Positions 1 through 8,453 of a DNA stretch of 64,000 nucleotides are shown here, one piece after another. The translations under genes and the position numbers were made by a program. The notes under the pieces were generated by a model. The model made no database searches. It was not told the origin of the DNA and saw nothing but the letters and a program-made list of their open reading frames with translations. This DNA comes from Halorientalis marina. Its GTDB lineage: Archaea; Halobacteriota; Halobacteria; Halobacteriales; Haloarculaceae. The first letter of the stretch is position 1. The number at the start of each line of letters is the position of its first letter. The stretch covers positions 35,425-99,424 of the forward strand of contig NZ_CP095489.1 of the NCBI RefSeq assembly GCF_023028345.1. Direction: 5' to 3'.

Positions 1-2259
1 GACCGGAATGAACCACGGAACGGCGGGAGCAAGCAATCGAAGCTTCGAAAGAAGCTCTATCAGTATGGTGAAGACAAGACGTATCTCCCGGAGGCGCCCG
101 CAAAGTGGGACATCCGCGGCGATGGCAAGCAAGTCCCGGCGGATCTCGTCGAACGCGTCTTCGAGGAGGACCGAACGGCTCTCAAGCGGTTCGTCCACGA
201 CGTGTATCACGCCTATCTTGAGTTCGCGCTTCGGCGGAACTACCTGAATTTCGGGTTCCTTCAGCTGTTCGCGTTCGTGCTTCTGTGTGAGGATCACGAC
301 CTCCGAGAGCAGCTGGGGTACGAGTACGTGATGGTCGACGAGTTCCAGGACTCCAGTGAGATCCAGTTCAAACTCACGCTGCTGCTTGCCGGCACGAACA
401 ACATCTGCGTGGTCGGCGACTGGAAACAGAGCATCTACAGTTTCCAGTACGCGGACGTCGACAATATCCGCGAGTTCGACGATCGGCTCGAACGATTTAC
501 CGCGGAGCTGAATCGGGACGTAGATCGAGTCACGTTCCAGACGACGCCGGTTGATGACAAGCAGCTGACGCGGAATTACCGGTCGACACAGTCCATCTTG
601 GACTTCTCTACCCACGCGCTGACTGCCCGTGCGACAAAGAACGAATCTCTGGATGCGGAGGCTATCTCCGAGCAGGTTACACCACTGACTGCCGATACAG
701 ATCGAGATGATAGCTACATCGAGGCGCTCACGAGTGAGGACGAACACGAGGCCATTCTCGCAAAGATCGACGCAATCGTCGACAACGATGATTACGCCGT
801 CGAAGGCGACGACGGCACGTATCGCGCTCCGGAGTACGGCGACATCGCTGTGTTGACGCGAACCCGCGACTTCGGTCGGGATCTGCTCGATACGGCGAGT
901 AAGTTCGGTCTGCCGATGGCCTACGAGGGTGGGATCGAGGTCTTCCGGACCGACGCCGCGAAGCTGGTGTTAGCGTGGTTGCGTATCCTCGAACGTGACG
1001 CTGAACGCGGGTGGGCACTCGTCCTCGAAGAGGCTGGCTACACGATTGACGAGACGAAGACGATCATCGAGCGTGAGGCATATCCCGAAGCTATGGTCGC
1101 ATTCCGAGAGGATCTACGGGATTTGGAGACGTTCGGCGGCGTCGCCCGACGCGTGTTCGAACAGTACGGCCATTCCGGCCCGACCGCAGACGTCGTTCTC
1201 GACACTATTCAGTCGGTTCACGGGACGACGACGTTCACCCGTGGAGAGCTGATCCGATTCATCGAGGAGGCGATTGCTGATGGGAGTACACACGACGTCG
1301 ACGCCGGGGCTGGGACGAACGCGGTGACTGTCCAAACGATCCACGCGACGAAAGGGCTCGAATACCCAATCGTCATCCTCGCAAATATGAACGCGAACAA
1401 ATTCCCGTCTTCCGGTGGCAGCGGAAGCGATATCGCCTACACCGACCCGATTGGCCTCCGTCAGCGGAAGGTGTACTCAGAGGACGCACACGGCGTTCCA
1501 CACGTCTACGACGACTGGAAGACTGACGTTCTTAATCGCTGCCTCCCCCAGAACTACGACGAGGAACGTCGGCTTCTCTATGTGGCTGTCACGCGTGCTG
1601 AGAGCCACCTCGTCTTGACTGGCGGTACTGACCCAAATTCGTTCCTCGATTCACTCCCCGTTGATGTCGAAGATATCGACCCCGATCTATCTGCGTTCGA
1701 CCCAGAACCCGGCGAGCATTCGACCTACACGGTCGATATTCCGGAGCCTGATGGACCGGCAAGCTACTCACCACACACCTTCATCGATGACGCAGTCTTC
1801 GAAGGGAATACCGGCGGCCGGGGAATGGAGTTCGGGTCAGACGTCCACGAGTTTGCGGAACGGTATGTTCTCGGTGAAGCAGTCGAAACTGGCGATAACC
1901 CTGACAAAGAGCACGTCAAGGCGTTACTCGACTCACTCGAGGGTGAGACGAGAGCCGAGATCGATGCGTTCCTTCCACTTACCGTCGACGGCGAGAAGGT
2001 AACGATCGGCGGCATCATCGACTTGCTCCACGTGACATCTGACCGTGTTGAGATCATCGACTACAAAACCGATCTCACAACGCACGCAGAAGGTGAATAC
2101 CGGAAACAGCTCAGTATCTACTACCATGTCGTCGCCGACCAATATCCAGAGCGATCGGTCACTGCGTCTATTTTCTACACCGATGATGGCACTCGGCACA
2201 ATATTACCCCTCTCGATAAGGCGGCTCTTCGAGAGCTAGTGGTAACACATAGTGTTTAA
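1..2259 (+). CDS. UvrD/RecB-type DNA helicase with C-terminal RecB nuclease domain (5' end outside window)
   Basis: The reading frame is open from base 1, so this is the C-terminal part (752 codons) of a superfamily 1 helicase-nuclease of the AddA/RecB type. Helicase motifs appear in order: Walker B DEFQD near 337-351, VVGDWKQSIYSF near 410, TRNYRST near 565, QTIHATKGLEYP near 1331 and LLYVAVTRA near 1573. The last 200 residues carry a PD-(D/E)XK RecB nuclease: GIIDLL near 2011, EIIDYKTD near 2050 and a Q-containing YRKQLSIYYH near 2100. Proteins of this build unwind DNA and cut or resect ends in repair and defence against foreign DNA. The Walker A motif must lie upstream of the window. The protein is complete at the C terminus, ending in TAA. 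A TRAM-domain gene follows after 36 bases. Confidence 0.9.
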   Translation, partial: DRNEPRNGGSKQSKLRKKLYQYGEDKTYLPEAPAKWDIRGDGKQVPADLVERVFEEDRTALKRFVHDVYHAYLEFALRRNYLNFGFLQLFAFVLLCEDHDLREQLGYEYVMVDEFQDSSEIQFKLTLLLAGTNNICVVGDWKQSIYSFQYADVDNIREFDDRLERFTAELNRDVDRVTFQTTPVDDKQLTRNYRSTQSILDFSTHALTARATKNESLDAEAISEQVTPLTADTDRDDSYIEALTSEDEHEAILAKIDAIVDNDDYAVEGDDGTYRAPEYGDIAVLTRTRDFGRDLLDTASKFGLPMAYEGGIEVFRTDAAKLVLAWLRILERDAERGWALVLEEAGYTIDETKTIIEREAYPEAMVAFREDLRDLETFGGVARRVFEQYGHSGPTADVVLDTIQSVHGTTTFTRGELIRFIEEAIADGSTHDVDAGAGTNAVTVQTIHATKGLEYPIVILANMNANKFPSSGGSGSDIAYTDPIGLRQRKVYSEDAHGVPHVYDDWKTDVLNRCLPQNYDEERRLLYVAVTRAESHLVLTGGTDPNSFLDSLPVDVEDIDPDLSAFDPEPGEHSTYTVDIPEPDGPASYSPHTFIDDAVFEGNTGGRGMEFGSDVHEFAERYVLGEAVETGDNPDKEHVKALLDSLEGETRAEIDAFLPLTVDGEKVTIGGIIDLLHVTSDRVEIIDYKTDLTTHAEGEYRKQLSIYYHVVADQYPERSVTASIFYTDDGTRHNITPLDKAALRELVVTHSV

Positions 2260-2295
2260 ATCATTGTCTCGTGGGTACTGAGCACTAGAAACTCA

Positions 2296-2730
2296 ATGGT
2301 CGAAATTCCCAGCTCCCTTCGCTCTCTGTTCAGTGCTCCAATTAATGAGCAGGATGGGACGTACATAGTGGAGGTCCCTTCGAATGAAATCAACTATGAA
2401 GCGTTATCAGATGACGAAACATATCGCGTAGCTATTCTGGAATCTTCTGTCTCGACGGAGTCGTCAGTACAACAGGGGTCACAGAGAGCACCTTCTCGTG
2501 AGACTGCGAGCCATTCTTCCTCAGGACCTCCCGTAGAGGAAGGCGAAATACGTGATACGACTATCGAGACAGTCGGCGATCAGGGCGATGGTATCGCAAA
2601 AGTCGAACGTGGCTACGTCGTGATCGTTCCCGGCGCTCAACCCGGCGACGAGCCAACAGTCGAAATCGAACAAGTTAAGGAGAACGTCGCGTTTGCGAGC
2701 ATCGTCGATAGCGATCAGCAATCACTCTAA
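2296..2730 (+). CDS. TRAM-domain protein
   Basis: A 144-residue acidic protein. Residues about 80-140 form a TRAM domain (VEEGE...IGDQGDGIAKVERGYVVIVPG-like core, then P..VEIEQVKENVAFA), a small beta-barrel that binds RNA and possibly other nucleic acids. The first 50 residues form a conserved haloarchaeal N-terminal segment that is shared with the second TRAM protein at 6409-6822. A Ser/Glu-rich linker of about 30 residues joins the parts. Stand-alone TRAM proteins are known in archaea as RNA-binding, cold-shock-like chaperones; a specific role here is inference. It follows the helicase gene on the same strand after 36 bases. Confidence 0.85.
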   Translation: MVEIPSSLRSLFSAPINEQDGTYIVEVPSNEINYEALSDDETYRVAILESSVSTESSVQQGSQRAPSRETASHSSSGPPVEEGEIRDTTIETVGDQGDGIAKVERGYVVIVPGAQPGDEPTVEIEQVKENVAFASIVDSDQQSL

Positions 2731-2806
2731 CCCATTGTCCCTTCTGTGGATCGGTCTTCTTCTCGGTAAACCATCGATGTGAGAAGGCTCCGTTCGAGTT
2801 TGTCTG

Positions 2807-3160
2807 ATGGAGGTGGTTCTGAAAGTCACGTCACGTTTTCTTCACGCGTTCGCGATGGCACAACCTTCGAAGGCCGATATTCAATCTATGACAAAGGAAC
2901 CGATTGAGGTACTCGACGACTTGGCCGACCAGGTCGCCGATAAGTTCGAGGCGTATAGACAGCCGGACGAATTCAAGGATGTCTCGCTCGTGATCGAGAA
3001 CAGCGACAAGGAGCGTCCGACGCTAATCGTCCACGTCGATAGGGAGGATGCGGAGGCTCTTGCGGACCGCATTGATGAGTTCCTCCGCGAGCACGGTGCT
3101 CGTACTGAACGGGAACGACACTCAGCTACGGATGTCCGTGTGTTAGCGACGGTCGACTGA
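2807..3160 (+). CDS. hypothetical acidic protein
   Basis: I do not recognise the family. The 117 residues contain a central amphipathic stretch (PIEVLDDLADQVADKFEAYRQPDEF) and a C-terminal half with alternating beta and alpha character (VSLVIENSDKERPTLIVHVD, then EDAEALADRIDEFLREHG). This looks like a small compact alpha/beta domain. An internal ATG at 2855 (MAQPSKAD...) is an equally plausible start, because the preceding 16 residues are less acidic. The codon pattern fits a real haloarchaeal gene. A T-run shortly after the stop (3173-3180) may end transcription ahead of the convergent toxin-antitoxin pair. Confidence 0.6.
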   Translation: MEVVLKVTSRFLHAFAMAQPSKADIQSMTKEPIEVLDDLADQVADKFEAYRQPDEFKDVSLVIENSDKERPTLIVHVDREDAEALADRIDEFLREHGARTERERHSATDVRVLATVD

Positions 3161-3244
3161 CACCGCCCCTCCAATTTTTTGACTGACTGCAAGCACCGCT
3201 GAAGGGCCTTATCTTCACTTCTGGTCAAGGGAGTCCCGACCGCT

Positions 3245-3940
3245 TCAGCTCAGCTGGTCAATCTGTGCGGACAGATACTCTTGGAGAGCGGTGACAGTTT
3301 CTTCTGAGACAGCTGAGGCCCCGAAGTCACTCCGAAATCCGTGCTTGAGTTCGTCGCTCTCCAAGATATCCAGTCCACGCTCAAGTTGCTCCCGTAGGGC
3401 ATTGTCGTCCCCTCGCCGCAGGTGAGGCGTGACAGCGTTGAGGTCGATCTCTTCAGCCACTGCCAGGACGTCCCGGAGGTCTGTTTCGCGGCCGCTGTGG
3501 AGCTTTGCCGCCACGAGGACGGCCCCATCGATCACTCTGGCCGTCGTCGTCACTATGCCCCCGCTCACCTCCTGTTGGTGGCTGTGGTCGTACAGGTAGT
3601 CGAACGACCACTGTGCCTCCGTCTGGCGACACCCGAGTCCGTTCACCAAGAGGTCGAAGCCGATCGGCTGTTGCGGCGTGAGCCGCTTCTCGTACTCGAT
3701 GACTTCGGTGTCGTAGAACCACTCCTTGGCGTGGCTGTCCGTCTCCTCGAATCCCTGCTGTTCGAGGAACTCGACGAAGTCAGCCTTTGAGTCCGGCGCG
3801 ACGACGATATCGAGGTCGGTGGAGAAGCGAGCATTGAACGCTGAGACAGCGTAGCCGCCGACGAGAACGTACTCGTGCCCCTCTTGGGTGAGTTCCTCGA
3901 GCAGTTCGATGAGTGCGTCGCTTCGGTTGGTGAAGCTCAT
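3245..3940 (-). CDS. AbiEii-like nucleotidyltransferase toxin
   Basis: A 231-residue protein with the minimal nucleotidyltransferase core. GG at residues 28-29 (YVLVGGYAVSAF) is followed by S-T-DLDIVV, with catalytic Asp42 and Asp44, and the third strand is probably the FDLLVNGLG segment. The family transfers nucleotides to RNA or protein targets; relatives include the AbiEii toxins, which act with an AbiEi winged-helix antitoxin. Its start overlaps the stop of the upstream winged-helix gene by four bases (ATGA), so the two are translationally coupled as expected for such a pair. It could also be a housekeeping-like DUF6036-type nucleotidyltransferase. The toxin reading rests on gene order and fold, not on sequence identity. 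Confidence 0.75.
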   Translation of the reverse strand: MSFTNRSDALIELLEELTQEGHEYVLVGGYAVSAFNARFSTDLDIVVAPDSKADFVEFLEQQGFEETDSHAKEWFYDTEVIEYEKRLTPQQPIGFDLLVNGLGCRQTEAQWSFDYLYDHSHQQEVSGGIVTTTARVIDGAVLVAAKLHSGRETDLRDVLAVAEEIDLNAVTPHLRRGDDNALREQLERGLDILESDELKHGFRSDFGASAVSEETVTALQEYLSAQIDQLS

Positions 3941-4611
3941 GGCTGTGCCCGTTCTGTCTCTCGATACGTGACGCCGAGGTCGAGATCCTCGTACATCCGG
4001 TCGAGCATCGCGAGCGCCGACTGGAACTGGGCGTAATTCTCGCGCATATACTCGATTGTCTCAGCTCTCGGGATCACCGGGTACCCCCCGACGTCCTCGA
4101 TATCGAGTGAGGGGCGTGGCTCGAGGACGACCTGTAGCGGTCCGTCCAGCTCGTCTCGGGGCTGTCGCTCAACTGCGGTCGGGAGGTCGAAGGACTCGAA
4201 AAACGCCTCCCATGCGTCGACGTCCTGCTCGCGGACAGCAAGGAACAGCGGATAGTCGTCTGGATTCCGACCGACCTGGTAGCCGCCCTGAGTCCACACG
4301 TAGACGGCGTCGATCCGCGTGAACGCGAACGGCCAGTCACTGAACTGCGGGATGACGTAGGCTTCCTCGATAGAGGGTGGACTGACGCCGGCGCTGGCAG
4401 CCACGAGCTCGCGTGCGGCGTCCCTCACGCGCTCGTCGACGACAGTGAGGCCGTCATCATAGGCAACGTAGCCTGCGTCTTCGAGACGGTTGACGGCCTG
4501 TCTCACCGTCTCGTACGGCGTGTGGAGGTGTTGGGCGACACGGCGAATAGAGTCACCACTCTCGATGGCGAGGATGGTCTGTGCCGCCGTGTCGTCGAGC
4601 ACCTCATACAT
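3937..4611 (-). CDS. winged-helix AbiEi-like antitoxin/regulator
   Basis: A 224-residue protein. Residues about 10-60 form a winged helix-turn-helix (TILAIESGDSIRRVAQHLHTPYETVRQAVNRLEDAGYV), as in MarR/AbiEi-type antitoxins. The rest is an alpha/beta domain of unknown detail with VYVWTQGGYQVGR and a long C-terminal helix. It is first in a two-gene operon with the nucleotidyltransferase. The palindrome GTTACC-N8-GGTAAC lies directly upstream, between a TATA-like stretch and the start codon, so autorepression is likely. The antitoxin function is inferred from the family pairing. Confidence 0.72.
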   Translation of the reverse strand: MYEVLDDTAAQTILAIESGDSIRRVAQHLHTPYETVRQAVNRLEDAGYVAYDDGLTVVDERVRDAARELVAASAGVSPPSIEEAYVIPQFSDWPFAFTRIDAVYVWTQGGYQVGRNPDDYPLFLAVREQDVDAWEAFFESFDLPTAVERQPRDELDGPLQVVLEPRPSLDIEDVGGYPVIPRAETIEYMRENYAQFQSALAMLDRMYEDLDLGVTYRETERAQP

Positions 4612-4617
4612 CTGGTG

Positions 4618-4637
4618 GTTACCAATAATCCGGTAAC
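4618..4637 (-). promoter_or_regulatory. putative operator of the AbiEi/AbiEii-like operon
   Basis: Perfect 6-bp arms GTTACC (4618-4623) and GGTAAC (4632-4637) are separated by 8 bases. The palindrome begins 7 bases before the start codon at 4611, and a TATA-like CTTTTAA (reverse strand, about 4640-4646) lies just outside it. That position would let the winged-helix protein block its own promoter. Confidence 0.5.
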
Positions 4638-4725
4638 AGTTAAAAGTCTTACTCGAATGGCCATGAAGCCACTATCTCTCTCCATACTCTCGAAGGTAGT
4701 CCTGATTCCCGCTGAAAACACGTGG

Positions 4726-5014
4726 AACGATTATAACGAATTCAACGAACAAAACGAACTGAACGAGAAAAACGAATGTATTGAACGCATTCTGAGGAAC
4801 GAACTGGCACCCTCTGCCCGATGAACAAAACGAAGGAAACGAACGTAACGAACAGAATGAATGAGTTGATGGCAACGAGTGAGTTTGCTTCAACGAGTGG
4901 AACGAACAGTTGGTTTTAACACCGTAGTAATCCTCTCACCGAGTGAAACACCCTCACCGAACGCACCGAACTAAACGAGAAAAACGAACGAAACGAACAC
5001 AACGAGAGAAACGA
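4726..5014 (+). repeat. 9-bp-phased AACGA iterons upstream of parA (putative centromere)
   Basis: The pentamer AACGA recurs at exact 9-bp steps in three blocks: starts at 4726, 4735, 4744, 4753, 4762 and 4771; at 4829, 4838 and 4847 (with a degenerate AATGA at 4856); and at 4974, 4983, 4992, 5001 and 5010. Further out-of-step copies lie between the blocks. The last block ends just before the parA start codon. Direct-repeat arrays beside a parA gene are typical plasmid centromeres or operators. Because these reach the start codon they must overlap the parA promoter, which suggests autoregulation. Confidence 0.8.
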
Positions 5015-5019
5015 AGATA

Positions 5020-5838
5020 ATGACCGACACCAATACCGCACGAATCACGGTGGCGAATCAAAAGGGAGGCGCGGGGAAAACAACTGACGTCATTCATACT
5101 GGCGGCGCACTTTCCGCCCGAGGCCACGACGTCCTCCTGGTCGATATCGATTATCACGGCGGGCTCACCTGCTCACTCGGCTACAACGATCTGTACTACG
5201 ATACCGACCGTACGACACTGTTCGACGTTCTCGACTTCGACCAGATGGAGTCGGTGAACGATATCATCGTCGAGCACGAGGAATTCGACATCCTTCCCGC
5301 CAGCGAGAAGCTCGCGAACAACAAGAACATCCAGACGCTGCTTGAGGCGCCGAAGAGTCGCGAGCGGTTGGAGATGACTCTGGACGAGCTCGACAAGGAC
5401 TACGACTACATCATCGTCGACACGCCGCCATCTCTGAACGTCCTCACCGACAACGCCCTGGTCGCGACCGGCAACGTAGTCATCCCCGTCATTCCCGAGA
5501 AGCTCAACGCCAACAGCCTCCAGATTTTCGCAAAGCAGCTGAGTTCCCTCGAACAGGCGTACGGAGACATCAATCGGCTCGCAATTGTCTGTAACCGCGT
5601 CGAGCAGAACGCTGAACACCGCGACACCATCGAGGAGATCAAGTCGGCGTACTCCCTCCCGGTGTTCGAGATCCCGAAGCGGACCGACCTCTCTCAGTCG
5701 ATTGGCGAGGGTGTGTCCGTCTTCGGCTTCGGCAAGGAGAACCAGCGCGTCGAGGATGCACGCGACCTGTTCAACGAGATCGCCGACCTGTTCGACGAGA
5801 CGTTTGAGAAGACTGCGCCTGAGGAGGTGGAAGCATGA
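5020..5838 (+). CDS. parA: ParA-family plasmid partition ATPase
   Basis: A 272-residue ParA/MinD-type ATPase of the length usual for plasmid ParA proteins. The deviant Walker A KGGAGKTT is at residues about 16-23, switch I/A' is LLVDIDYHGG near 42 and Walker B is DYIIVDTPPSLNVL near 130. Such proteins bind DNA non-specifically in the ATP state and move partition complexes apart. It is the first gene of a two-gene partition operon, overlapping the next gene by four bases (ATGA), and is flanked on both sides by AACGA iterons. The haloarchaeal-type motif KTTDVIHTGGALSARGHDV argues for replicon maintenance rather than chromosome segregation. Confidence 0.93.
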   Translation: MTDTNTARITVANQKGGAGKTTDVIHTGGALSARGHDVLLVDIDYHGGLTCSLGYNDLYYDTDRTTLFDVLDFDQMESVNDIIVEHEEFDILPASEKLANNKNIQTLLEAPKSRERLEMTLDELDKDYDYIIVDTPPSLNVLTDNALVATGNVVIPVIPEKLNANSLQIFAKQLSSLEQAYGDINRLAIVCNRVEQNAEHRDTIEEIKSAYSLPVFEIPKRTDLSQSIGEGVSVFGFGKENQRVEDARDLFNEIADLFDETFEKTAPEEVEA

Positions 5839-6239
5839 CCGACGGCTGGGGCGATGCTTCCGGCATCGAGGGCAACTACGAAGAGGGGGACGAGGCTGAT
5901 TCCAGCGAAACGAGCGATGTGAGTGAAACGGTGGAATCCAGTTCATCGACCGAAACGACCGAATCGACTTCAACGAGTGAAACGAACGAAACGAGCAAAA
6001 CGAAGACGAACATCAAGGACGAGTGGAACGGGCGGACGATCTACATTCCCGACGATGTCCTCGACGAGATGGAGGACACCTACCTCGAGTCCCAGCTGAA
6101 GCTCCGCAAGGCGGGTCAGGACGAGTTTAAGAAGAACCGCCACTTCTACCCGCTACTCGTTCAGTTCGGTGTTGAGGCGCTCTCTGAGGCAGATGCCGAG
6201 GAAATCCAGACTCGGCTCTCGGAACTCGGCGACGAATGA
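5835..6239 (+). CDS. small ParA partner protein (putative centromere-binding protein)
   Basis: A 134-residue protein translated with a four-base overlap from parA. Residues 1-60 are an acidic Ser/Thr/Glu-rich, probably disordered segment. Residues about 60-134 form a compact domain (GRTIYIPDDVLDEMEDTYLE, then a long helix) reminiscent of ribbon-helix-helix DNA-binding proteins that serve as ParB analogues. Remarkably, the disordered segment is encoded by the same 9-bp AACGA iterons that lie upstream of parA. The family is common next to parA on haloarchaeal plasmids. DNA binding to the iterons is inference. Confidence 0.75.
   Translation: MTDGWGDASGIEGNYEEGDEADSSETSDVSETVESSSSTETTESTSTSETNETSKTKTNIKDEWNGRTIYIPDDVLDEMEDTYLESQLKLRKAGQDEFKKNRHFYPLLVQFGVEALSEADAEEIQTRLSELGDE
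5909..6003 (+). repeat. AACGA iterons embedded in the partner coding sequence
   Basis: AACGA or close variants occur in one 9-bp phase at 5909, 5927, 5936, 5945, 5954, 5963, 5972, 5981, 5990 and 5999. The period equals three codons, so the array reads as a Ser/Thr/Glu repeat in the protein. Both the DNA repeat and the low-complexity protein come from the same bases. Confidence 0.75.
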
Positions 6240-6408
6240 CCTCGCAGAGAACGAGGCCTGACAGTAGTTGAGGCCGGCCGTCTCAATGCATATGCTCTCA
6301 CCTGTCTACCTGTTTCTTGAACTGGATCGTAGACTGGATACTCAATCAGCTACTGTATTCGCACCCTGTTAGGGAAGCAGAGAAAGGGATACCACTACCT
6401 CCAGAAAC

Positions 6409-6822
6409 TTAGTCGTAATAGTGCAGACGTTCGACAACCTCCGCGAAGGCAACGTTTGTCTGGACATCAGTGATCTCGACAGTAACACGTTCGCCCTGTT
6501 CGGTATTGGGAACTATGACGACGAAGCCGCGCTCGACACGGGTAATGCCGTCGCCCTGCTCGCCGATATCTTCGATTTCGACAGTCCGTTGCTCTCCCTC
6601 TTCAACGGGCGGCGCCTGTGGAGTATGCGTGGACTGGGGTTTCGTGTCGGTCCCACCGGCAGTATCCGATGTCGGTGTGGCCAGCACAGCTACACGATAC
6701 GTCTGACCGGGCTGGAGATCACCACTCTGAACCTCCTGTTCTGGGACTTCGATAACAGACGAGCCGTTGCGTTTCTCGACAGACGCAGAGAACAGACAAC
6801 GAAGTTGGTCAGGAATATCCAT
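6409..6822 (-). CDS. TRAM-domain protein, paralogue of 2296-2730
   Basis: A 137-residue protein starting at MDIPDQLRCLFSAS. The open frame extends further upstream, but that part is not haloarchaeal-like, and the N terminus from 6822 aligns with the other TRAM protein (MVEIPSSLRSLFSAP). The TRAM domain occupies residues about 80-135 (VEEGEQRTVEIEDIGEQGDGITRVERGFVVIVP, then VTVEITDVQTNVAFAEVV). A Thr/Pro-rich linker separates the two parts. It probably binds RNA. It is transcribed toward the partition operon, and no operon partner is visible. Confidence 0.83.
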   Translation of the reverse strand: MDIPDQLRCLFSASVEKRNGSSVIEVPEQEVQSGDLQPGQTYRVAVLATPTSDTAGGTDTKPQSTHTPQAPPVEEGEQRTVEIEDIGEQGDGITRVERGFVVIVPNTEQGERVTVEITDVQTNVAFAEVVERLHYYD

Positions 6823-6937
6823 CAGTCGTAACCTACACAGCTTGTCTAGCGGAAAACACTTGATTCTACTCCTCAACAGTCCGTCAGACGATCTCGGGCA
6901 GATGGGAAGCCACAAATCCAAGGAATCACATCGGCAC

Positions 6938-7102
6938 ATGATGAGCGACTGCCTTTCTCTCAAAGAACAGGCAGCAGATCATCTCAGGACAGCCCTCAAC
7001 GCGGACGATCCTGACACGAAAAATTTCCACATCCGGAGTGCGCTTCAGTTCGAGGAGTGCATCGAGGCGACAGAACGAACTGAACACGCCCAAGCCGATT
7101 GA
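6938..7102 (+). CDS. small helical protein of unknown function
   Basis: A 54-residue protein beginning MMSDCLSLKEQAADHLRTAL. It is predicted to be mostly helical and acidic (EECIEATERTEHAQAD at the end). It has the look of small haloarchaeal helical-bundle proteins often found beside small zinc-finger genes. The longer frame upstream of 6938 overlaps the TRAM gene on the other strand and is unlikely to be translated. It converges with the zinc-finger gene at 7111-7266, with 8 bases between the stops. Confidence 0.5.
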   Translation: MMSDCLSLKEQAADHLRTALNADDPDTKNFHIRSALQFEECIEATERTEHAQAD

Positions 7103-7110
7103 CGCTGGGG

Positions 7111-7266
7111 TTACTGTTCCGGCGCAACGACATCTTCACACACCGGGCACTCAGCCCAAATGCCCTGAGTGCTGTCATTCTTCTCGTATTCGACAAGGAG
7201 CCACGCCTCAGAGATCTGCTTGCCACACGCCGGACAGCGACCGAGAGACGAGTCGTCGGTGTTCAT
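7111..7266 (-). CDS. 51-residue zinc-ribbon protein
   Basis: A short gene found by reading the minus strand: MNTDDSSLGRCPACGKQIS..., ending in VVAPEQ and TAA. It has two CxxC knuckles, CPAC at residues 11-14 and CPVC at 40-43, spaced for one zinc ribbon. Between them is a beta-rich stretch (AWLLVEYEKNDSTQGIWAE). Very small proteins with this layout are abundant in haloarchaea and often annotated only as putative zinc-binding proteins. Their function is generally unknown, with RNA or protein binding suspected. Confidence 0.8.
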   Translation of the reverse strand: MNTDDSSLGRCPACGKQISEAWLLVEYEKNDSTQGIWAECPVCEDVVAPEQ

Positions 7267-7758
7267 ACAGGGTGGAAGGAGCGTGTGACTGATTCCTCCG
7301 AATTGATAGTGGAGCGTCCTCGAATGTAAGAGTTCGGCAGACAGCCACTCTCCAAGACACCGTGTTTCCGGTGGACTTGATTGTCTGCCACAGCTATAGT
7401 CTCCGATAAAACTTTTTACTCGATTTGTGTTGCAGTAGATTATTAATCATCTCAACGAGATCTCTATCGAAGAACTGCAAAGAGTCCTCGACAATGTTGA
7501 GGGAAAAAGCTTATCGAGAGGCTGTTAGCGGCAATTGCGTAGAAGAATGGTGTAACATAAGCTGAATTATCCGAGTGGTACGACATCCAGCGGTGCACGA
7601 TCTATAACTGGTTCAAGCGACTCGACACTGACGAGTCGCTTGAGCAGGCTATGTCTGATGATAAACGAGCTGAGAGAAAGCGCAAGCTATCAGAAGCACC
7701 GCAAGAAGAATTCGAAGAGACTATTCACGATCCACCTAAAGAAGTCGAATCAACGCGC

Positions 7759-8453
7759 GGCATTGTTCAGATTAGATGGTTCCACGCGAACGCAAAGGTT
7801 TGAAGCCATGTTTCGGCGGAGTCAGCTGAGGCGTGGCAGAAATGGTTTGCAAACTGCTCCGTTCGTCTATTTACCTCTTTAAAACACGTTCGACGGCATG
7901 CCGATTTCCATGGGTGACGTGCTGAGATCGGATATTTTTCCTCGAACAGCGCGGCTTGCTACCATGGTGTGCCATCGACGAGAAACACGGCGTCAGGGAC
8001 GCCATATTTCTCTTGGGGTTCCTGCAAGAACTTTTTGTTAGGACGATTGCTCGGGTCGAAAACAGCCGTACATGCAAAAACCCATTTGTTTCGGGATTGA
8101 CTGCAGTGTACAGCCAGAATCGTTGATCGTAGAGTTGAACTACGGTTTCGTCGACTGCGACGTGATTCGGGAGTTTGCCGTCCTCTGGCTGTAAATCGGC
8201 TTTCTACACCCAGCTGTGAACGGTGGATCGAGCGCGTTGGACACCAAAAATATAGAGCAATCAAATAGTATTCAAAATCGATAATTCTACCGCATAGAGG
8301 TGGATACTGAATTCCATCAACGGCTCCCGTGTTGCTTCTCGCTCAATGAAATCTAACTCGATACAGTCGCTAAGGCTGCTGAGACAGGCGAAATCAGGCA
8401 TAGGAACTTATATTTCGGCCCCCTCGTTCCTCAGACCTTATCTGAACAGTGCC
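7759..8453 (-). mobile_element. IS6-family element, copy 1, with broken transposase
   Basis: The ends are inverted repeats: left GGCATTGTTCAGATTAG, right (reverse complement) GGCACTGTTCAGATAAG. The length is 695 bp, normal for haloarchaeal IS6-type elements. The transposase on the minus strand starts near 8401 (MPDFACLSSLSDCIELDFIE) but has an internal stop near 8270 and frameshifts near 8160 and 8060; EKYGVPDAVFLVDGTPW marks the catalytic core. It lies inside the IS630 remnant. Two related copies are at 11500-12195 and 25298-25986. Confidence 0.85.

Noticed and set aside
4522..4824. A 100-codon frame through the AACGA repeats
   Set aside because: Its Asn/Glu-rich end is only the translation of the iterons, and it overlaps the start of the winged-helix gene.
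4726..5014. CRISPR-like array
   Set aside because: The repeats are 5-9 bp with no spacers, and no cas genes are in the window; iterons explain the pattern.
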